From JAZOXB01 sp040096185 (GTDB taxonomy: Bacteria > Bacillota > Clostridia > Oscillospirales > Oscillospiraceae), in the NCBI RefSeq assembly GCF_040096185.1, contig NZ_JBBMFF010000130.1, forward strand, positions 1 through 14,429: DNA of 14,429 bases, written 5' to 3'. Position 1 is the stretch's first letter; each line of letters opens with the position of its first letter. A program made the position numbers and the translations under genes. Positions 6,921-12,135 of this stretch are shown in pieces. A model generated the notes under the pieces. It ran no database searches and was not told the DNA's origin. It saw nothing but the letters and a program-made list of their open reading frames with translations.

Positions 6921-7005
6921 TGGTGCGGGTATGGGGACTTGAACCCCAACGCATCTCTGCACAGGAACCTAAATCCTGCATGTCTGCCAATTCCATCATA
7001 CCCGC
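6921..7005 (-). tRNA. tRNA-Leu (anticodon UAG), CCA encoded
   Basis: The 85-nt sequence has a 7-bp acceptor stem GCGGGTA/TACCCGC. It has a D arm with TTGGCAGA, and an anticodon stem CAGGA/TCCTG closing the loop TTTAGGT, anticodon at 6971-6969. A long class-II variable arm follows, and a T arm with GGTTCAAGT. Discriminator A and CCA (6923-6921) are encoded. The long variable arm and the UAG anticodon identify leucine, reading CUN codons. Confidence 0.96.
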
Positions 7006-7056
7006 GTATCGATCAAATTGAAAACGGAGAATGAGTTCCGCTTCCAACTCATTACA

Positions 7057-7085
7057 ATTCTATCATTCCGGCTGCAAGTTGTCAA
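7057..7085 (-). promoter_or_regulatory. Promoter of tRNA-Leu (and probably pepF)
   Basis: On the minus strand the -35 is TTGACA (7085-7080), the spacer is 17 bp, and the -10 is TAGAAT (7062-7057). The predicted start is near 7050, about 45 nt before the tRNA 5' end. Confidence 0.85.
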
Positions 7086-7144
7086 CGCCTTGTATGCTTT
7101 GCACAAGTTTTCCTGTAGGGAAACAATTTTCCCTGCATAATTGC

Positions 7145-7173
7145 TTGACTTTCGCGAAGTGAAACGGTACAAT
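7145..7173 (+). promoter_or_regulatory. Promoter of rny
   Basis: The -35 is TTGACT (7145-7150), the spacer is 17 bp, and the -10 is TACAAT (7168-7173). Start of transcription is predicted near 7180, giving a leader of about 100 nt. In that leader ATTGGGGT (near 7205) can pair with ACCCAAT (near 7250), leaving the AGGAGG at 7263-7268 free. Confidence 0.82.
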
Positions 7174-7280
7174 AAACAGTGGATTTGTTTGTTTGCTCTG
7201 TGCATTGGGGTAGCCGGAGGAAGCATTACTTTTTCGTGACACACGCACCCAATTTGAAGAACAGGAGGTGTATTCCGGCA

Positions 7281-8831
7281 ATGGAATGGTATGGTTACGT
7301 CCTGCTCGTCGCAGGACTGCTGATTGTAGCATTTATCTTCTTTCTGATCGGCATGCTCTATCGCAAGAAAGTCGCGGAGCGTGAGATCGGAAGCGCAGAA
7401 ACCGAAGCAACGCGTATCATCAACGAAGCCATCAAGGGCGGCGAGAATAAGAAGCGCGAGATGCTCGTGGAAGCGAAAGAGGAAATTCATAAATCCAGAA
7501 CCGAATACGAAAAGGAAGTCAAGGAGCGCCGCGCCGACCTGCAGAAGCAGGAGCGCCGCCTCCAGCAGAAGGAAGAGTCTCTCGACAAGAAGCTCGACGC
7601 CTTCGAACGCAAGGAAGACGATCTCCGCCGCCGTCAGGCAAATATTGCCGCCACGCAGGACGAGGTCGAAATGATCAAGAAGAGCCAGCTCGAAACGCTG
7701 GAAAAGCTCTCCGGCCTGACGCAGGAGGAGGCTAAGAACCACCTGCTGAAGAATCTCGAAAACGAATGCAAGCATGACGCCGCGCTCAAGATCAAGGAGA
7801 TCGAGACGAACCTCAAGGACAACGCCGATCAGCTCGCCCGCGAGATCATCTCCATCGCCATCCAGCGCTGCGCCGCCGACCACGCCGCCGAAACGACTGT
7901 CTCCGTCGTCGCTCTGCCGAACGATGAGATGAAGGGCCGCATCATCGGCCGCGAGGGCCGCAACATCCGCACGCTCGAGGCCATCACCGGCGTCGATCTC
8001 ATCATCGACGACACGCCGGAGGCCATCACCGTCTCATGCTTCGATCCTGTGCGCCGCGAGGTCGCGCGTCTCGCGCTCGAGAAGCTGATCGCCGACGGCC
8101 GCATTCACCCGACCCGTATCGAGGATCTCGTAGAGAAGGCCCGCAAGGAGGTCGACCGCGTCATCAAGCAGGAGGGCGAACGCGCCACGTTTGAGACCGG
8201 CATCAACAACCTCCACCCCGAGCTCATCAAGCTGCTCGGCCGCCAGAAGTACCGCACGTCCTATGGTCAGAACGTTCTGAACCACTCCATCGAGGTCGCC
8301 CACATCGCCGGTCTGCTCGCAAGCGAGCTCGGCGTGGACGTTGCGCTGGCCAAGCGCGCCGGCCTGCTGCATGACCTCGGCAAGTCTGTCGACCACGAGA
8401 TGGAAGGCAGCCACGTCCAGCTCGGCGTTGAGCTGGCCCGCAAGTACAACGAATCGCCCGATGTCATCCACGCCATCGAGGCGCACCACAACGACGTCGA
8501 GCCGCGCACCGTCATTGCCTGCCTCGTGCAGGCGGCCGATGCCATCTCGGCCGCTCGTCCCGGCGCACGCCGCGAGAACGTGGAGAATTATATCCGCCGT
8601 CTGGAAAAGCTCGAGGAACTGACCGGCACTTACCCCGGTGTCGAGAAGTCCTACGCCATTCAGGCCGGGCGCGAGGTCCGTATCATGGTCAAGCCCGAGG
8701 ATGTCTCCGAGGACAACATGATCATCCTCGCCCGTGAGCTGACGAAGAAGATCGAGTCTGAGCTGGAATATCCCGGCCAGATCAAGGTCAACGTCATCCG
8801 CGAGACGAAGGTCGTCGAATACGCCAAATAA
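7281..8831 (+). CDS. rny: Ribonuclease Y
   Basis: RNase Y is the membrane-anchored endoribonuclease that starts mRNA decay and processes RNAs in Bacillota. The 516 residues match the usual length (about 520). Domains in order are: one N-terminal membrane helix (about 5-27) followed by the basic YRKK; a long charged coiled coil (about 35-195); a KH RNA-binding domain with KGRIIGREGRNIR (218-230, GREG loop 223-226); and an HD domain with H335 in NHSIEVAH and the catalytic pair H364-D365 in LLHDLGK. The C-terminal domain ends IKVNVIRETKVVEYAK, a family signature. The ATG at 7281 follows AGGAGG by 12 nt. An in-frame ATG at 7179 would add a non-conserved extension, so it is not used. The gene stands alone with its own promoter and terminator. 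Confidence 0.97.
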   Translation: MEWYGYVLLVAGLLIVAFIFFLIGMLYRKKVAEREIGSAETEATRIINEAIKGGENKKREMLVEAKEEIHKSRTEYEKEVKERRADLQKQERRLQQKEESLDKKLDAFERKEDDLRRRQANIAATQDEVEMIKKSQLETLEKLSGLTQEEAKNHLLKNLENECKHDAALKIKEIETNLKDNADQLAREIISIAIQRCAADHAAETTVSVVALPNDEMKGRIIGREGRNIRTLEAITGVDLIIDDTPEAITVSCFDPVRREVARLALEKLIADGRIHPTRIEDLVEKARKEVDRVIKQEGERATFETGINNLHPELIKLLGRQKYRTSYGQNVLNHSIEVAHIAGLLASELGVDVALAKRAGLLHDLGKSVDHEMEGSHVQLGVELARKYNESPDVIHAIEAHHNDVEPRTVIACLVQAADAISAARPGARRENVENYIRRLEKLEELTGTYPGVEKSYAIQAGREVRIMVKPEDVSEDNMIILARELTKKIESELEYPGQIKVNVIRETKVVEYAK

Positions 8832-8844
8832 GGTCAACCGCCTG

Positions 8845-8876
8845 CCGGGCACGGATTTTCCGTGCCCGGTGTTTTT
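8845..8876 (+). terminator. Intrinsic terminator of rny
   Basis: CCGGGCACGGA (8845-8855) pairs perfectly with TCCGTGCCCGG (8859-8869) across a TTT loop, followed by TGTTTTT. It starts 14 nt after the rny stop. Confidence 0.93.
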
Positions 8877-8920
8877 ATGTCCTGATACAGCCAACCGGCG
8901 GACTGCCGCCGTTTTCGGGC

Positions 8921-8949
8921 TTGGCAATCCGCCGGTGTTCTGCTATAAT
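8921..8949 (+). promoter_or_regulatory. Orphan promoter pointing into the 3' end of degV
   Basis: TTGGCA (8921-8926), a 17-bp spacer and a perfect TATAAT (8944-8949) preceded by the extended -10 TGC (8941-8943). The transcript would start near 8956 and run antisense through the end of the leftward degV gene (8977-9861). No plus-strand gene follows. The promoter overlaps an inverted repeat, ACCGGCGGA (8894-8902) with TCCGCCGGT (8928-8936). Confidence 0.55.
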
Positions 8950-8976
8950 ATTAATATTGGAGAATTGTCAGCCTGC

Positions 8977-9861
8977 TCAACGGCCGCGCTCCGTGCCATA
9001 GAAGAAAAGGGCAACCATGCCCGGCCCGCAGTGGCTGCCGAGCGTCGTACCGACGGTATTGATCACGATTCTCCCGCGCAGCTGCGGGAATTTCTCTTCG
9101 ATCATGCCTGCCAGCTGTTCGGCGTCCGCAAGATTGTCCGCATGAGAGATATGGCAGGGGCCGTCATAGGCCATGCCGCCCTCGGCATAGCTGACCATTT
9201 TCTCCACAAGAACGCGCAAGGCGCGCTGCTTGCCGCGAATTTTCTCCCGCGGGATCAGCTTGCCCTCGCAGTTTGCCTCGATCACGGGGCACAGACGCAG
9301 GAGCGTGCCGATCCAGCCCGCCGCAGCGCTGACCCGGCCGCCGCGCACAAAATATGCCAGCTCCGGCGTGAAGAGCCAGTGGTGCACATGGAGCCTGCGC
9401 GCTTCGATCCAGGCGGCGGTCTCCTCCATGGTCCGGCCCGCATCGCGCTGACGCGCTGCTTCGAGCATCAGGATAGCAGCGCCGCCCGAGCCGCAGAGCG
9501 AGTCGACAACGATGATTTTCCGCTCCGGGAATTCCTCCAGCAGCATGTCCCGCGCGGCGCAGGCGGAATGATAGCAGCCCGACAGGCCGGACGAGAGCGA
9601 AACATGCAGGATGTCGCTCCCCTGCTCCAGAAACTGCCGGAAATACAGCTCGAATTCCCCGGTCGTGACCTGCGACGTCCCCGTCGTGGCCCCGGCTGCC
9701 ATGGCGTCGAAAAACGTCTTCATCGGCAGACTCTGGCCATAGTCGTCAGGATATTCCTTCCCGTCCAGCAGAAAATGGAGCGAAACATAATGCAGATCGA
9801 GCGCGGCGTATTGCGCAAGCGTCAGATCCGTCGTGGAATCACAGCTTAACATGTACGGCAT
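8977..9861 (-). CDS. DegV-family fatty-acid-binding protein
   Basis: DegV proteins bind fatty acids. In Bacillota some (FakB) present them to the kinase FakA for phosphorylation and lipid synthesis. The 294 residues fit the family (about 280-295). The opening is YMLSCDSTTDL (DST at 8-10). TSQVTTGEF at 62-70 and HVSLSSGLSGCYHSA near 86-100 follow, the usual ligand-binding serine segments. I chose the ATG at 9861 because AGAGGA lies 8 nt upstream and the family N-terminus starts there; the frame is open upstream to 9912 without support. A terminator separates it from the upstream membrane-protein gene, so it is probably a separate unit. Which FakB-type paralogue this is cannot be told. Confidence 0.92.
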   Translation of the reverse strand: MPYMLSCDSTTDLTLAQYAALDLHYVSLHFLLDGKEYPDDYGQSLPMKTFFDAMAAGATTGTSQVTTGEFELYFRQFLEQGSDILHVSLSSGLSGCYHSACAARDMLLEEFPERKIIVVDSLCGSGGAAILMLEAARQRDAGRTMEETAAWIEARRLHVHHWLFTPELAYFVRGGRVSAAAGWIGTLLRLCPVIEANCEGKLIPREKIRGKQRALRVLVEKMVSYAEGGMAYDGPCHISHADNLADAEQLAGMIEEKFPQLRGRIVINTVGTTLGSHCGPGMVALFFYGTERGR

Positions 9862-9900
9862 GGTGTGGGTCCTCTCTGTGTGTTGATTTTGCAGTTGCAT

Positions 9901-9934
9901 AAAAATCCGCACGGACGGACGTGCTGCCCGTGCG
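9901..9934 (-). terminator. Terminator of the PAP2-like gene
   Basis: CGCACGG (minus strand 9934-9928) pairs with CCGTGCG (9914-9908) over a 13-nt loop, followed by GGATTTTT (T run 9905-9901). It lies 15 nt after the stop of the upstream membrane-protein gene and before degV. Confidence 0.75.
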
Positions 9935-9948
9935 TTGGGATTCCCTGT

Positions 9949-10521
9949 TTACAGGAATTGCGCCCGGCAGATCAGCATAGCCAGCACCGGGATGACGCAG
10001 CCCGCAAGAAGCTGCAGCGCCGTGTGACGCTTGAGCCGGATGCTCGACCAGATGATCGGCGTCAGGAGCACATAGCCGACCAGAAACCACGGATTGATAA
10101 AGATCGACAGCGCGGCGATCGGGCCGGAGCAGCCGCAGGTATGGCCGCTGGCCTTGAAATGCAGCAGCGTGCACACGGCAAGCGTTGCGCCGGAGATGAG
10201 ATACGTTCCGAAAACGACCTTTTCCATCGCTGCGCCTCCGTCCAGAACGGCAGCAAGAAAGCCGATCAGATAGCCGAGCACGGAGAACACCAGTGCCAGA
10301 TTGCGCTGTGTCTTTCTGCCGCCTCTGCGAAGCGCCGGGATGAGATAGGACACCGGATAGGCCAGCACCGGCAGCAGCGACAGGCACACGATCGCAAGCA
10401 GGTAATGTCCCAGCGAAGCAAACGAGCCAGGCACGAGCACATAGAGCAGCGTGCACATCAGTGCGGAAAAAACCGGCGGCGTTGTCAGGATACGGACCGC
10501 CTGTGCAAATTTCTGTTTCAT
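9949..10521 (-). CDS. PAP2-like integral membrane protein, active site probably degenerate
   Basis: The 190 residues contain about five to six hydrophobic segments (near 16-32, 38-62, 76-94, 103-121, 132-158 and 168-186). KASGHTCGCSGPI (123-135) matches PAP2 motif 2 (PSGH). RHTALQLLAG (165-174) matches the histidine end of motif 3. In the closely related pattern WSRxxLxRHT the arginine is replaced here: the sequence is WSSIRLKRHT, with Ser at 160. The KxxxxxxRP motif 1 is not evident. PAP2 proteins dephosphorylate lipid phosphates, and loss of the motif 3 arginine would be expected to impair this. It could instead be a PAP2-derived membrane protein with another role. The ATG at 10521 has GGGGAGG about 8 nt upstream. 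Confidence 0.7.
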   Translation of the reverse strand: MKQKFAQAVRILTTPPVFSALMCTLLYVLVPGSFASLGHYLLAIVCLSLLPVLAYPVSYLIPALRRGGRKTQRNLALVFSVLGYLIGFLAAVLDGGAAMEKVVFGTYLISGATLAVCTLLHFKASGHTCGCSGPIAALSIFINPWFLVGYVLLTPIIWSSIRLKRHTALQLLAGCVIPVLAMLICRAQFL

Positions 10522-10572
10522 GATGAAGCCTCCCCGTGAGTCATTCGCCGGGCCGCCCCGGCTGCTGGACTC

Positions 10573-10601
10573 ATCGTACCATGCCCCGCCCCGTATGTCA
10601 C
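10573..10601 (-). promoter_or_regulatory. Probable promoter of the PAP2-like gene
   Basis: On the minus strand GTGACA (10601-10596), a 17-bp spacer, and TACGAT (10578-10573). Each hexamer differs from consensus by one or two bases. Start would be near 10566, about 45 nt before the ATG at 10521. Confidence 0.5.
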
Positions 10602-10666
10602 GCTACCGGCGTGAGCCGTCCCTCTCCGCAGTCTGGAGAGCGACTCCATCAGCCCGAGAATGAGGT

Positions 10667-10681
10667 TCTACTGTGAGTAGA
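10667..10681. promoter_or_regulatory. Palindrome upstream of the XRE-type gene, possible operator
   Basis: TCTACT-GTG-AGTAGA is a perfect 15-bp dyad. It lies about 58 bp before the ATG at 10739 and about 66 bp upstream of the leftward promoter at 10573-10601. It could bind the XRE-type regulator encoded next to it. The flanks (GGT...GTCC) also resemble MerR-type operators, which lie between -35 and -10, but no good hexamers flank it. Confidence 0.4.
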
Positions 10682-10738
10682 GTCCTTGATTTGCAAGGGT
10701 TTGCGGGCATTCCCCACCAACAGAAAGGACAAACGCCC

Positions 10739-11377
10739 ATGAATGAATCCGATGAAAAGCTGCGGCAGCTCATCGCCGAAAACATTGCCTATTACCGCAA
10801 GCTGAACGGCGACACGCAGGCCGGTCTTGCGGAAAAGCTCAGCTACTCCGATAAGTCCGTCTCCAAGTGGGAGCGCGGCGACGGCACGCCGGACATCTTC
10901 ATCCTCTCCCATATCGCCTCGCTCTACGGCATCACCGTGCAGGACCTGCTGCGCGAAGAGAAGGTCGCCAAAACGCGCACGCGCCACCTGCTCATCTCGC
11001 TGCTGTCCGTCGGCCTTGTCTGGCTCGTGATGACGGTGTTATTCTGCGGCGCGCAGATCTTCTCGATCTGCGACCGGTATGCCTGGCTGCTGTTCATCTA
11101 CGGCATCCCCATCTCCGGAATCGTGGCGCAGGTTTTCTGCGCGCTCTGGAGCAACCAGCTCTCGCAGATCTTCGCCTGCTCGCTTATCATCTGGGGCGCC
11201 GGTCTGAGCCTGCACCTCACGGCGCACGGGAACCGGCTGTTTCTTGTCTACGTCATCTGCGCCGTGCTCGAGGTCCTTCTGATCCTGCTGTACACCCTGC
11301 GCGCGCAGACGCGCTGGCGTGAATGGCGCGAAAAGCGCAAGAAAATGCAGAAATCGTCCGACGATTCCGTAGCTTGA
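10739..11377 (+). CDS. XRE-family regulator fused to a four-helix membrane domain
   Basis: The N-terminal helix-turn-helix (about 7-73) reads LRQLIAENIAYYRKLNGDTQAGLAEKLSYSDKSVSKWERGDGTPD, then LYGITVQDLL, the Cro/CI-type pattern. The second part (about 83-188) has four hydrophobic segments (83-105, 114-135, 143-161, 166-188), followed by a basic tail WREWREKRKKMQK. Membrane-bound XRE regulators of this design are common in Clostridia; some sense membrane or cell-envelope stress, but this one's signal is unknown. I chose the ATG at 10739, preceded by AAAGGA at about 9 nt; a GTG at 10673 in frame lies inside the palindrome and has no ribosome site. No terminator is evident after the stop. Confidence 0.85.
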   Translation: MNESDEKLRQLIAENIAYYRKLNGDTQAGLAEKLSYSDKSVSKWERGDGTPDIFILSHIASLYGITVQDLLREEKVAKTRTRHLLISLLSVGLVWLVMTVLFCGAQIFSICDRYAWLLFIYGIPISGIVAQVFCALWSNQLSQIFACSLIIWGAGLSLHLTAHGNRLFLVYVICAVLEVLLILLYTLRAQTRWREWREKRKKMQKSSDDSVA

Positions 11378-11474
11378 GCGCTGAAAATTCCATTTTCTCC
11401 CTGTTTTGTCGATATTGCCAATTTTTCTTTCTATAATTTGTTGAATTCTCCATGAATTTTTAGGCGTAACATGC

Positions 11475-11503
11475 TTGCACTTTTTTGCACAACGTGGTAA
11501 ACT
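11475..11503 (+). promoter_or_regulatory. Promoter of the 11510 non-coding transcript
   Basis: TTGCAC (11475-11480), a 17-bp spacer, and TAAACT (11498-11503). No protein gene starts within the next 600 nt, so it probably drives the structured RNA starting near 11510. Confidence 0.65.
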
Positions 11504-11509
11504 GGCACC

Positions 11510-11740
11510 AGAGAGGAGAAGATCTCCTCTGAACATAGTCGGAGCAGCGCGGCGGCCGCCGCAGCGCTGCATGGTTCGCCATTGACCGGTCCCGCTCGTT
11601 CGTTCTCCTGTCCCGCACAGAGCGGTGTGCGCAGCCGTCTTTGTGAGCAGGCCTGTCCTGCAGAGGCTATGGGCTGCACTCTGGGATCCCCGCGGCTCAG
11701 TCCACGTTCGTTTTCATCTTTTCTTCTTTCTTTCGTTATT
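11510..11740 (+). ncRNA. Candidate structured RNA, 6S-like rod (about 200 nt)
   Basis: Starting about 7 nt after the promoter, the sequence is unusually rich in self-complementarity. AGAGGAGA/TCTCCTCT (11512-11530) forms a 5' hairpin. A nested set of long-range pairs then gives a rod: 11543-11552 with 11690-11697 (CGCGG/CCGCGG core, AG bulge), 11584-11591 with 11650-11657 (7 of 8 pairs), 11594-11598 with 11644-11648, and an apical CGCACA/TGTGCG (11614-11631). A large central internal loop holds local hairpins (11544-11570, and ATGG-TTCG-CCAT at 11571-11582) that compete with the outer stem. A T-rich tract (11707-11738) follows. Closing stem, central bubble and apical stem are the layout of 6S RNA, the RNA-polymerase inhibitor. 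The extra 5' hairpin is not typical. I found no match to the conserved cores of RNase P, SRP or tmRNA. Confidence 0.45.
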
Positions 11741-11872
11741 TGGTCAGGCAAGAGTTAACCGCGAGTATGGGTATTTTTTTCTTACTATCTTATTCTCCTT
11801 TCTAGCATCTCCTAATAATTTGAAGTGAAGTATTGGTATTGTCGAACATCTTGTTTTATCTGTCTCTTCCGC

Positions 11873-11905
11873 GGGGCTGCTTCTTTTGGAGCAGCCCCCA
11901 TTTTG
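11873..11905 (+). terminator. Terminator-like hairpin in the gap
   Basis: GGGGCTGCT (11873-11881) pairs perfectly with AGCAGCCCC (11890-11898) over an 8-nt loop, followed by CATTTTGTT. It could end the transcript started near 11510 or a second short RNA. Confidence 0.65.
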
Positions 11906-11928
11906 TTGAAAAAATCCCTTTGGGCTTT

Positions 11929-11972
11929 CAGAATTGCAAAACAAAACATTGCAGCATTATTTTGCAATTCTG
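11929..11972. repeat. Perfect 13-bp inverted repeat
   Basis: CAGAATTGCAAAA (11929-11941) and TTTTGCAATTCTG (11960-11972) are perfect reverse complements across an 18-nt spacer. No T tract follows on the plus strand. It lies between two terminators, so it may be a stable element of a small RNA, a protein-binding site, or the ends of a tiny mobile remnant. Confidence 0.6.
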
Positions 11973-12001
11973 CCGCGGCGGCGGGAGGCCTGCGATTCAC
12001 C

Positions 12002-12050
12002 GAACCCCACCGGCTGCTCCGGCGGGGTTCTCGTTTTCCTTTTCTTTTTT
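12002..12050 (+). terminator. Strong intrinsic terminator before tex
   Basis: GAACCCC (12002-12008), one A, then CCGG (12010-12013) pair with CCGG (12019-12022) and GGGGTTC (12024-12030), with one opposed A/C mismatch and a 5-nt loop. A T-rich run follows (12031-12050). It insulates tex from upstream transcription and implies an upstream transcript to end. Confidence 0.85.
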
Positions 12051-12059
12051 CGGAAAACA

Positions 12060-12068
12060 TGGTACAAT
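12060..12068 (+). promoter_or_regulatory. Extended -10 promoter of tex
   Basis: TGG followed by TACAAT (12063-12068) makes an extended -10. The region 17 bp upstream is T-rich without a clear -35. The start would be near 12075, leaving a leader of about 60 nt with GGAGGAGA at 12123-12130. Confidence 0.5.
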
Positions 12069-12135
12069 ACAGAAAAACAGGCGGCTGGGCCATGTTGGCA
12101 CGGCCGCCGTATCCGAACACACGGAGGAGATCGCA

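Larger units (their letters stand above)
11378..12135. other. 758-base gap between the XRE-type gene and tex, with RNA signals but no protein gene
   Basis: The gap begins and ends AT-rich within a GC-rich window. It holds, in order: an AT-rich spacer (11378-11470), a promoter and candidate structured RNA (11475-11740), an AT-rich stretch without signals I can name (11741-11870), a terminator (11873-11905), a perfect inverted repeat (11929-11972), a second terminator (12002-12050), and the tex promoter region. Open frames crossing it have no family resemblance and no ribosome sites. Confidence 0.7.

Noticed and set aside
8869..9849. Plus-strand frame of 326 codons opposite degV, placed after the orphan promoter
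   Set aside because: Its content is the complement of DegV motifs; it begins in the rny terminator and has no ribosome site. The promoter does not rescue it.
11744..11944. Minus-strand frame of 66 codons in the AT-rich gap
   Set aside because: It crosses a terminator hairpin, has no ribosome site at its start, and shows no family pattern.
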